DNA of 64,000 nucleotides from Vespa crabro (lineage: Eukaryota > Arthropoda > Insecta > Hymenoptera > Vespidae): NCBI RefSeq assembly GCF_910589235.1, contig NC_060955.1:10746837-10810836 (forward strand), given 5' to 3'. Shown here piece after piece: positions 24,849 through 36,436 of this stretch (its first letter is position 1; each line of letters begins with the position of its first letter). The notes below the pieces were generated by a model, which made no database searches, was not told the DNA's origin, and saw only the letters and a list, made by a program, of their open reading frames with translations. Both the position numbers and the translations under genes were made by a program.

Positions 24849-26206
24849 CAAACTGTGGCTCAAGTATTACTAAAGATTTCACGAAATTAACTTCGCGTAT
24901 AGCGAAATTCGCGTATGCAGATTAAGTTTTTCGATAAAAATCATATGAAAACGCCTATTTAAACATAGTAAAAACGTTATTTTCTTGTTATATTCTTTAT
25001 TCTGCATCGATAGAATATAAAATCAATGAAATTGACCAAGATTTCAACTTTTCGTTTTTCGACGATACGCGTATATGAGCGAAAAATCGTATATACGATG
25101 CGAAACAATGTTAAAACTTTGATTCCAATATAAAATAGATGTTTGATCTTATGAAATGCAATGTTCTGCATCGATTGGTAACATTTTTCAAACTGTGGCG
25201 CAAGTATTACAAAAGATTTCACGAATTTAACTTCGCGTATAGCGAAATTCGCGTATGTCGATTAAGTTTTTCGATAAAAATCATATGAAAACGCCTATTT
25301 AAACATAGCAAACACGTTATATTCTTGTTATATTCTTTATTCTGCATCGATAGGATATAAAATCAATGAAATTGAACGAGATTTCAACTTTTCGTTTTTC
25401 GACGATACGCGTATATGAGCGAAGAATCTCATATACGAACGAAACAATGTTAAAACTTCGATTCCAATATAAAATAGATGTTTGATCTTATGAAATGCAA
25501 TGTTCTGCATCGATTGGTAACATTTTTCAAACTGTGGCGCAACTATTACTAAAGATTTCACGAAATTAACTTCGCGTATTGCGAAATTCGCGTATGTCGA
25601 TTAAGTTTTTCGATAAAAATCATATGAAAACGCCTATTTAAACATAGCAAACACTTTATATTCTTGTTATATTCTTTATTCTGCATCGATAGAATATAAA
25701 ATCAATGAAATTGAACGAGATTTCAACTTTTCGTTTTTCGACGATACGCGTATATGAGAGAAAAATCGTATATACGATGCGAAACAATGTTAAAACTTTG
25801 ATTCCAATATAAAATAGATGTTTGATCTTATGAAATGCAATGTTCTGGATCGATTGGTAACATTTTTCAAACTGTGGCGCAAGTATTACTAAAGATTTCA
25901 CGAAATTAACTTCGCGTATAGCGAAATTCGCGTATATCGATTAAGTTTTTCGATAAAAATCATATGAAAACGCCTATTTAAACATAGCAAACACGTTATA
26001 TCCTTGTTATATTCTTTATTCTGCATCGATAGAATATAAAATCAATGAAATTGAACGAGATATCTACTTTTCGTTTTTCGACGATAAGCGTATATGAGCG
26101 AAAAATCTCATATACGAACGAAACAATGTTAAAACTTTGATTCCAATATAAAATAGATGTTTGATCTTATGAAATGCAATGTTCTGCATCGATTGGTATC
26201 ATTTTT
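24849..26206. repeat. 4-mer higher-order repeat, copy 1 (1,358 bp)
   Basis: Units 24849, 25189, 25528 and 25868 (340, 339, 340, 339 bp) are repeated 1,358 bp on. Shared marks are ATTGACCAAGATTTC near 25032/26390, CGATAGGATATAA near 25350/26708, GCGAAGAATCTC near 25420/26778, CGCGTATTGCG near 25575/26933, GAGAGAAAAATCG near 25755/27113, and GATAAGCG near 26084/27442. Similarity probably extends leftwards into the unit at 24510. Confidence 0.88.
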
Positions 26207-27564
26207 CAAACTGTGGCTCAAGTATTACTAAAGATTTCACGAAATTAACTTCGCGTATAGCGAAATTCGCGTATGCCGATTAAGTTTTTCGATAAAAATC
26301 ATATGAAAACGCCTATTTAAACATAGTAAAAACGTTATTTTCTTGTTATATTCTTTATTCTGCATCGATAGAATATAAAATCAATGAAATTGACCAAGAT
26401 TTCAACTTTTCGTTTTTCGACGATACGCGTATATGAGCGAAAAATCGTATATACGATGCGAAACAATGTTAACACTTTGATTCCAATATAAAATAGATGT
26501 TTGATCTTATGAAATGCAATGTTCTGCATCGATTGGTAACATTTTTCAAACTGTGGCGCAAGTATTACAAAAGATTTCACGAATTTAACTTCGCGTATAG
26601 CGAAATTCGCGTATGTCGATTAAGTTTTTCGATAAAAATCATATGAAAACGCCTATTTAAACATAGCAAACACGTTATATTCTTGTTATATTCTTTATTC
26701 TGCATCGATAGGATATAAAATCAATGAAATTGAACGAGATTTCAACTTTTCGTTTTTCGACGATACGCGTATATGAGCGAAGAATCTCATATACGAACGA
26801 AACAATGTTAAAACTTCGATTCCAATATAAAATAGATGTTTGATCTTATGAAATGCAATGTTCTGCATCGATTGGTAACATTTTTCAAACTGTGGCGCAA
26901 CTATTACTAAAGATTTCACGAAATTAACTTCGCGTATTGCGAAATTCGCGTATGACGATTAAGTTTTTCGATAAAAATCATATGAAAACGCCTATTTAAA
27001 CATAGCAAACACTTTATATTCTTGTTATATTCTTTATTCTGCATCGATAGAATATAAAATCAATGAAATTGAACGAGATTTCAACTTTTCGTTTTTCGAC
27101 GATACGCGTATATGAGAGAAAAATCGTATATACGATGCGAAACAATGTTAAAACTTTGATTCCAATATAAAATAGATGTTTGATCTTATGAAATGCAATG
27201 TTCTGGATCGATTGGTAACATTTTTCAAACTGTGGCGCAAGTATTACTAAAGATTTCACGAAATTAACTTCGCGTATAGCGAAATTCGCGTATATCGATT
27301 AAGTTTTTCGATAAAAATCATATGAAAACGCCTATTTAAACATAGCAAACACGTTATATTCTTGTTATATTCTTTATTCTGCATCGATAGAATATAAAAT
27401 CAATGAAATTGAACGAGATATCTACTTTTCGTTTTTCGACGATAAGCGTATATGAGCGAAAAATCTCATATACGAACGAAACAATGTTAAAACTTTGATT
27501 CCAATATAAAATAGATGTTTGATCTTATGAAATGCAATGTTCTGCATCGATTGGTATCATTTTT
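26207..27564. repeat. 4-mer higher-order repeat, copy 2 (1,358 bp)
   Basis: This repeats 24849-26206 with few differences: GTATGCAG versus GTATGCCG near 24918/26276, TTAAAAC versus TTAACAC near 26472, and GTATGTCG versus GTATGACG near 26950. The following unit (27565) departs by an extra A in GAAAAACGCC and by switching to CTTCATCG. Confidence 0.87.
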
Positions 27565-28660
27565 CAAACTGTGGCTCAAGTATTACTAAAGATTTCACGA
27601 AATTAACTTCGCGTATAGCGAAATTCGCGTATGCCGATTAAGTTTTTCGATAAAAATCATATGAAAAACGCCTATTTAAACATAGTAAAAACGTTATTTT
27701 CTTGTTATATTCTTTATTCTTCATCGATAGAATATAAAATCAATGAAATTGAACGAGATATCAACTTTTCGTTTTTCGACGATACGCGTATATGAGCGAA
27801 AAATCGAATATGCGATGCGAAACAATGTTAAAACTTAGATTCCAATATAAAATAGATGTTTGATCTTATGAAATGCAATGTTCTGCATCGATTGGTAACA
27901 TTTCTCAAACTGTGGCTCAAGTATTACTAAAGATTTCACAAATTTAACTTCGCATATAGCGAAATTCGCGTATGTCGATTACGTTTTTCGATAAAAATCA
28001 TATGAAAACGACTATTTATACATAGCAAAAACGTTATTTTCTTGTTATATTCTTTATTCTTCATCGATAGAATATAAAATCAATGAAATTGAACGAGATA
28101 TCAACTTTTCGTTTTTCGACGATACGCGTATATGAGCGAAAAATCGTATATACGGACGAAACAATGTTAAAACTTCGTTTCCAATATAAAATAGATGTTT
28201 GATCTTATGAAATGCAATGTTCTGCATCGATTGGTAACATTTTTCAAACTGTGGCGCAACTATTACTAAAGATTTCACGAAATTAACTTCGCGTATAGCG
28301 AAATTCGCGTATGTCGATTAAGTTTTTCGATAAAAATCATATGAAAACGCCTATTTAAACATAGCAAACACGTTATATTCTTGTTATATTCTTTATTCTG
28401 CATCGATAGAATATAAAATCAATGAAATTGAACGAGATTTCAACTTTTCGTTTTTCGACGATACGCGTATATGAGCGAAAAATCTCATATACGAACGAAA
28501 CAATGTTAAAACTTCGATTCCAATATAAAATAGATGTTTGATCTTATGAAATGCAATGTTCTGCATCGATTGGTAACATTTTTCAAACTGTGGCGCAACT
28601 ATTACTAAAGATTTCACGAAATTAACTTCGCGTATAGCGAAATTCGCGTATGTCGGTTAA
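27565..28660. repeat. Transition units including a D unit
   Basis: Unit 27565 is 341 bp (extra A near 27665) and carries AATCGAATATGCG. Unit 27906 is a D unit with TACGGACGAAAC, a mark that recurs near 32254. Unit 28245 is A-type. No gene or foreign sequence is seen. Confidence 0.72.
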
Positions 28661-30032
28661 GTTTTTCGATAAAAATCATATGAAAACGCTTATTTAAACA
28701 TAGCAAACACGTTTTATTCTTGTTATATTCTTTATTCTGCATCGATAGAATATAAAATCAATGAAATTGAACGAGATTTCAACTTTTCGTTTTTCGACGA
28801 TACGCGTATATGAGCGAAAAATCGTATATACGATGCGAAACAATGTTAAAACTTTGATTCCAATATAAAATAGATGTTTGATCTTATGAAATGCAATGTT
28901 CTGCATCGATTGGTATCATTTTTCAAACTGTGGCTCAAGTATTACTAAAGATTTCACGAAATTAACTTCGCGTATAGCGAAATTCGCGTATGTCGATTAA
29001 GTTTTTCGATAAAAATCATATGAAAACGCCTATTTAAACATAGCAAACACTTTATATTCTTGTTATATTCTTGTTATATTCTTTATTCTGCATCGATAGA
29101 ATATAAAATCAATGAAATTGAACGAGATATCTACTTTTCGTTTTTCGACGATACGCGTATATGAGCGAAAAATCTCATATACGAACGAAACAATGTTAAA
29201 ACTTCGATTCCAATATAAAATAGATGTTTGATCTTATGAAATGCAATGTTCTGCATCGATTGGTAACATTTTTCAAACTGTGGCGCAACTATTACTAAAG
29301 ATTTCACGAAATTAACTTCGCGTATAGCGAAATTCGCGTATGTCGGTTAAGTTTTTCGATAAAAATCATATGAAAACGCCTACTTAAACATAGCAAACAC
29401 GTTATATTCTTGTTATATTCTTTATTCTGCATCGATAGAATATAAAATCAATGAAATTGAACGAGATTTCAACTTTTCGTTTTTCGACGATACGCGTATA
29501 TGAGCGAAAATTCGTATATACGATGCGAAACAATGTTAAAACTTTGATTCCAATATAAAATAGATGTTTGACCTTATGAAATGCAATGTTCTGCATCGAT
29601 TGGTATCATTTTTCAAACTGTGGCTCAAGTATTACTAAAGATTTCACGAAATTAAATTCGCGTATAGCGAAATTCGCGTATGCCGATTACGTTTTTCGAT
29701 AAAAATCATATGAAAACGCCTATTTAAACATAGTAAAAACGTTATTTTCTTGTTATATTCTTTATTCTTCATCGATAGAATATAAAATCAATGAAATTGA
29801 ACGAGATATCAACTTTTCGTTTTTCGACGATACGCGTATATGAGCGAAAAATCGTATATACGAACGAAACAATGTTAAAACTTCGATTCCAATATAAAAT
29901 AGATGTTTGATCTTATGAAATGCAATGTTCTGCATCGATTGGTAACATTTTTCAAACTGTGGCGCAACTATTACTAAAGATTTCACGAAATTAACTTCGC
30001 GTATAGCGAAGAAATACGCGTATGTCGATTAA
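28661..30032. repeat. 4-mer higher-order repeat, copy 1 (1,372 bp)
   Basis: The period of 1,372 bp is fixed by the units 28924 and 30296 and by a string of rare marks found in both copies: ACGCTTATTTA, CACGTTTTATTC, CACTTTATATTC before the 350-bp unit tract, GAAAATTCGTATA, TTGACCTTATG, ATTAAATTCGCG, and a 3-bp GAA insertion in GCGAAGAAATACG (30,011-30,013 and 31,383-31,385). The unit order is B, 350-bp, B with CTACTTAAAC, A1 with GCCGATTACG, then the CGAAATACGCG type. Confidence 0.88.
30011..30013. repeat. 3-bp GAA insertion marking a duplicated tetramer
   Basis: GCGAAGAAATACG replaces GCGAAATACG, making the unit at 29953 343 bp. The same insertion is at 31,383-31,385, exactly 1,372 bp away, and was seen nowhere else. 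It may be a duplication of GAA. Confidence 0.9.
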
Positions 30033-31404
30033 GTTTTTCGATAAAAATCATATGAAAACGCTTATTTAAACATAGCAAACACGTTTTATTCTTGTTATAT
30101 TCTTTATTCTGCATCGATAGAATATAAAATCAATGAAATTGAACGAGATTTCAACTTTTCGTTTTTCGACGATACGCGTATATGAGCGAAAAATCGTATA
30201 TACGATGCGAAACAATGTTAAAACTTTGATTCCAATATAAAATAGATGTTTGATCTTATAAAATGCAATGTTCTGCATCGATTGGTATCATTTTTCAAAC
30301 TGTGGCTCAAGTATTACTAAAGATTTCACGAAATTAACTTCGCGTATAGCGAAATTCGCGTATGTCGATTAAGTTTTTCGATAAAAATCATATGAAAACG
30401 CCTATTTAAACATAGCAAACACTTTATATTCTTGTTATATTCTTGTTATATTCTTTATTCTGCATCGATAGAATATAAAATCAATGAAATTGAACGAGAT
30501 ATCTACTTTTCGTTTTTCGACGATACGCGTATATGAGCGAAAAATCTCATATACGAACGAAACAATGTTAAAACTTCGATTCCAATATAAAATAGATGTT
30601 TGATCTTATGAAATGCAATGTTCTGCATCGATTGGTAAAATTTTTCAAACTGTGGCGCAACTATTACTAAAGATTTCACGAAATTAACTTCGCGTATAGC
30701 GAAATTCGCGTATGTCGGTTAAGTTTTTCGATAAAAATCATATGAAAACGCCTACTTAAACATAGCAAACACGTTATATTCTTGTTATATTCTTTATTCT
30801 GCATCGATAGAATATAAAATCAATGAAATTGAACGAGATTTCAACTTTTCGTTTTTCGACGATACGCGTATATGAGCGAAAATTCGTATATACGATGCGA
30901 AACAATGTTAAAACTTTGATTCCAATATAAAATAGATGTTTGACCTTATGAAATGCAATGTTCTGCATCGATTGGTATCATTTTTCAAACTGTGGCTCAA
31001 GTATTACTAAAGATTTCACGAAATTAAATTCGCGTATAGCGAAATTCGCGTATGCCGATTACGTTTTTCGATAAAAATCATATGAAAACGCCTATTTAAA
31101 CATAGTAAAAACGTTATTTTCTTGTTATATTCTTTATTCTTCATCGATAGAATATAAAATCAATGAAATTGAACGAGATATCAACTTTTCGTTTTTCGAC
31201 GATACGCGTATATGAGCGAAAAATCGTATATACGAACGAAACAATGTTAAAACTTCGATTCCAATATAAAATAGATGTTTGATCTTATGAAATGCAATGT
31301 TCTGCATCGATTGGTAACATTTTTCAAACTGTGGCGCAACTATTACTAAAGATTTCACGAAATTAACTTCGCGTATAGCGAAGAAATACGCGTATGTCGA
31401 TTAA
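30033..31404. repeat. 4-mer higher-order repeat, copy 2 (1,372 bp)
   Basis: This repeats 28661-30032. The differences I saw are CTTATAAAATG versus CTTATGAAATG near 30259 and GGTAAAATTT versus GGTAACATTT near 30636. The unit at 29953 joins a CGAAATACGCG head to a CGCTTATTTA tail, so it is the joint between copies. The partner unit at 31325 runs on into a B1 tail with TTTTTCCATAAAA instead. Confidence 0.87.
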
Positions 31405-34400
31405 GTTTTTCCATAAAAATCATATGAAAACGCCTATTTAAACATAGCAAACACGTTATATTCTTGTTATATTCTTTATTCTGCATCGATAGAATATAAA
31501 ATCAATGAAATTGAACGAGATTTCAACTTTTCGTTTTTCGACGATACGCGTATATGAGCGAAAAATCGTATATGCGATGCCAAACAATGTTAAAACTTAG
31601 ATTCCAATATAAAATAGATGTTTGATCTTATGAAATGCAATGTTCTGCATCGATTGGTAACATTTCTCAAACTGTGGCTCAAGTATTACTAAAGATTTCA
31701 CAAATTTAACTTCGCATATAGCGAAATTCGCGTATGTCGATTACGTTTTTCGATAAAAATCATATGAAAACGACTATTTATACATAGCAATAACGTTATT
31801 TTCTTGTTATATTCTTTATTCTTCATCGATAGAATATAAAATCAATGAAATTGAACGAGATATCAACTTTTCGTTTTTCGACGATACGCGTATATGAGCG
31901 AAAAATCGTATATACGAACGAAACAATGTTAAAACTTCGATTCCAATATAAAATAGATGTTTGATCTTATGAAATGCAATGTTCTGCATCGATTGGTAAC
32001 ATTTTTCAAACTGTGGCGCAACTATTACTAAAGATTTCACGAAATTAACTTCGCGTATAGAGAAATTCGCGTATGTCGATTAAGTTTTTCTATAAAAATC
32101 ATATGAAAACGCCTATTTATACATAGCAAAAACGTTATTTTCTTGTTATATTCTTTATTCTTCATCGATAGAATATAAAATCAATGAAATTGAACGAGAT
32201 ATCAACTTTTCGTTTTTCGACGATACGCGTATATGAGCGAAAAATCGTATATACGGACGAAACAATGTTAAAACTTCGATTCCAATATAAAATAGATGTT
32301 TGATCTTATGAAATGCAATGTTCTGCATCGATTGGTAACATTTTTCAAACTGTGGCGCAACTATTACTAAAGATTTCACGAAATTAACTTCGCGTATAGC
32401 GAAATTCGCGTATGTCGATTAAGTTTTTCGATAAAAATCATATGAAAACGCCTATTTAAACATAGCAAACACGTTATATTCTTGTTATATTCTTTATTCT
32501 GCATCGATAGAATATAAAATCAATGAAATTGAACGAGATTTCAACTTTTCGTTTTTCGACGATACGCGTATATGAGCGAAAAATCTCATATACGAACGAA
32601 ACAATGTTAAAACTTCGATTCCAATATAAAATAGATGTTTGATCTTATGAAATGCAATGTTCTGCATCGATTGGTAACATTTTTCAAACTGTGGCGCAAC
32701 TATTACTAAAGATTTCACGAAATTAACTTCGCGTATAGCGAAATTCGCGTATGTCGGTTAAGTTTTTCGATAAAAATCATATGAAAACGCTTATTTAAAC
32801 ATAGCAAACACGTTATATTCTTGTTATATTCTTTATTCTGCATCGATAGAATATAAAATCAATGAAATTGAACGAGATTTCAACTTTTCGTTTTTCGACG
32901 ATACGCGTATATGAGCGAAAAATCGTATATACGATGCGAAACAATGTTAAAACTTTGATTCCAATATAAAATAGATGTTTGATCTTATGAAATGCAATGT
33001 TCTGCATCGATTGGTATCATTTTTCAAACTGTGGCTCAAGTATTACTAAAGATTTCACGAAATTAACTTCGCGTATAGCGAAATTCGCGTATGTCGATTA
33101 AGTTTTTCGATAAAAATCATATGAAAACGCCTATTTAAACATAGCAAACACTTTATATTCTTGTTATATTCTTTATTCTGCATCGATAGAATATAAAATC
33201 AATGAAATTGAACGAGATTTCAACTTTTCGTTTTTCGACGATACGCGTATATGAGAGAAAAATCGTATATACGATGCGAAACAATGTTAAAACTTTGATT
33301 CCAATATAAAATAGATGTTTGATCTTATGAAATGCAATGTTCTGGATCGATTGGTAACATTTTTCAAACTGTGGCGCAAGTATAACTAAAGATTTCACGA
33401 AATTAACTTCGCGTATAGCGAAATTCGCGTATATCGATTAAGTTTTTCGATAAAAATCATATGAAAACGCCTATTTAAACATAGCAAACACGTTATATTC
33501 TTGTTATATTCTTTATTCTGCATCGATAGAATATAAAATCAATGAAATTGAACGAGATTTCAACTTTTCGTTTTTCGACGATACGCGTATATGAGCGAAA
33601 AATCGTATATACGATGCGAAACAATGTTAAAACTTTGATTCCAATATAAAATAGATGTTTGACCTTATGCAATGCAATGTTCTGCATCGATTGGTATCAT
33701 TTTTCAAACTGTGGCTCAAGTATTACTAAAGATTTCACGAAATTAAATTCGCGTATAGCGAAATTCGCGTATAGCGAAATTCGCGTATGCCGATTACGTT
33801 TTTCGATAAAAATCATATGAAAACGCCTATTTAAACATAGTAAAAACGTTATTTTCTTGTTATATTCTTTATTCTTCATCGATAGAATATAAAATCAATG
33901 AAATTGAACGAGATATCAACTTTTCGTTTTTCGACGATACGCGTATATGAGCGAAAAATCGTATATACGAACGAAACAATGTTAAAACTTCGATTCCAAT
34001 ATAAAATAGATGTTTGATCTTATGAAATGCAATGTTCTGCATCGATTGGTAACATTTTTCAAACTGTGGCGCAACTATTACAAAAGATTTCACGAAATTA
34101 ACTTCGCGTATAGCGAAATACGCGTATGTCGATTAAGTTTTTCCATAAAAATCATATGAAAACGCCTATTTAAACATAGCAAACACGTTATATTCTTGTT
34201 ATATTCTTTATTCTGCATCGATAGAATATAAAATCAATGAAATTGAACGAGATTTCAACTTTTCGTTTTTCGACGATACGCGTATATGAGCGAAAAATCG
34301 TATATGCGATGCCAAACAATGTTAAAACTTAGATTCCAATATAAAATAGATGTTTGATCTTATGAAATGCAATGTTCTGCATCGATTGGTATCATTTCTC

Positions 34401-36436
34401 AAACTGTGGCTCAAGTATTACTAAAGATTTCACAAATTTAACTTCGCATATAGCGAAATTCGCGTATGTCGATTACGTTTTTCGATAAAAATCATATGAA
34501 AACGACTATTTATACATAGCAAAAACGTTATTTTCTTGTTATATTCTTTATTCTTCATCGATAGAATATAAAATCAATGAAATTGAACGAGATATCAACT
34601 TTTCGTTTTTCGACGATACGCGTATATGAGCGAAAAATCGTATATACGAACGAAACAATGTTAAAACTTCGATTCCAATATAAAATAGATGTTTGATCTT
34701 ATGAAATGCAATGTTCTGCATCGATTGGTAACATTTTTCAAACTGTGGCGCAACTATTACTAAAGATTTCACGAAATTAACTTCGCGTATAGAGAAATTC
34801 GCGTATGTCGATTAAGTTTTTCTATAAAAATCATATGAAAACGCCTATTTAAACATAGCAAACACGTTATATTCTTGTTATATTCTTTATTCTGCATCGA
34901 TAGAATATAAAATCAATGAAATTGAACGAGATTTCAACTTTTCGTTTTTCGACGATACGCGTATATGAGCGAAAAATCGTATATGCGATGCGAAACAATG
35001 TTAAAACTTAGATTCCAATATAAAATAGATGTTTGATCTTATGAAATGCAATGTTCTGCATCGATTGGTAACATTTTTCAAACTGTGGCGCAACTATTAC
35101 TAAAGATTTCACGAAATTAACTTCGCGTATAGCGAAATACGCGTATGTCGATTAAGTTTTTCCATAAAAATCATATGAAAACGCCTATTTAAACATAGCA
35201 AACACGTTATATTCTTGTTATATTCTTTATTCTGCATCGATAGAATATAAAATCAATGAAATTGAACGAGATATCAACTTTTCGTTTTTCGACGATACGC
35301 GTATATGAGCGAAAAATCGTATATACGAACGAAACAATGTTAAAACTTCGATTCCAATATAAAATAGATGTTTGATCTTATGAAATGCAATGTTCTGCAT
35401 CGATTGGTAACATTTTTCAAACTGTGGCGCAACTATTACTAAAGATTTCACGAAATTAACTTCGCGTATAGAGAAATTCGCGTATGTCGATTAAGTTTTT
35501 CTATAAAAATCATATGAAAACGCCTATTTAAACATAGCAAACACGTTATATTCTTGTTATATTCTTTATTCTGCATCGATAGAATATAAAATCAATGAAA
35601 TTGAACGAGATTTCAACTTTTCGTTTTTCGACGATACGCGTATATGAGCGAAAAATCGTATATGCGATGCGAAACAATGTTAAAACTTAGATTCCAATAT
35701 AAAATAGATGTTTGATCTTATGAAATGCAATGTTCTGCATCGATTGGTAACATTTCTCAAACTGTGGCTCAAGTATTACAAAAGATTTCACGAAATTAAC
35801 TTCGCGTATAGCGAAATTCGCGTATGCCGATTACGTTTTTCGATAAAAATCATATGAAAACGCCTATTTAAACATAGTAAAAACGTTATATTCTTGTTAT
35901 ATTCTTTATTCTGCATCGATAGAATATAAAATCAATGAAATTGAACGAGATATCTACTTTTCGTTTTTCGACGATTCGCGTATATGAGCGAAAAATCTCA
36001 TATACAAACGAAACAATGTTAAAACTTCGATTCCAATATAAAATAGATGTTTGATCTTATGAAATGCAATGTTCTGCATCGATTGGTAACATTTTTCAAA
36101 CTGTGGCGCAACTATTACTAAAGATTTCACGAAATTAACTTCGCGTATAGCGAAATTCGCGTATGTCGGTTAAGTTTTTCGATAAAAATCATATGAAAAC
36201 GCCTATTTAAACATAGCAAACACGTTACATTCTTGTTATATTCTTTATTCTGCATCGATAGAATGTAAAATCAATGAAATTGAACGAGATTTCAACTTTT
36301 CGTTTTTCGACGATACGCGTATATGAGCAAAAAATCGTATATACGATGCGAAACAATGTTAAAACTTTGATTCCAATATAAAATAGATGTTTGATCTTAT
36401 GAAATGCAATGTTCTGCATCGATTGGTATCATTTTT
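31405..36436. repeat. Mosaic satellite block
   Basis: Fifteen or so units with partial duplications. About 1.2 kb (30.9-32.1 kb) is echoed 2,719-2,735 bp downstream (33.6-34.8 kb), sharing TTGACCTTATG, ATTAAATTCGCG, TTTTTCCATAAAA, GATGCCAAAC, ACAAATTTAAC, ATAGAGAAATTCG and TTTTCTATAAAA. The last pair of marks recurs again near 35,469, 679 bp after 34,790. The 355-bp unit at 33705 lies here. No gene or foreign sequence is seen. Confidence 0.75.
33748..33788. repeat. 16-bp tandem duplication in a 355-bp unit
   Basis: The 9-bp motif TTCGCGTAT occurs three times here (33748, 33764, 33780) at 16-bp spacing; normal units have it twice. This makes the unit at 33705 355 bp long and adds a further TTCGC/GCGAA dyad. 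Confidence 0.93.
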
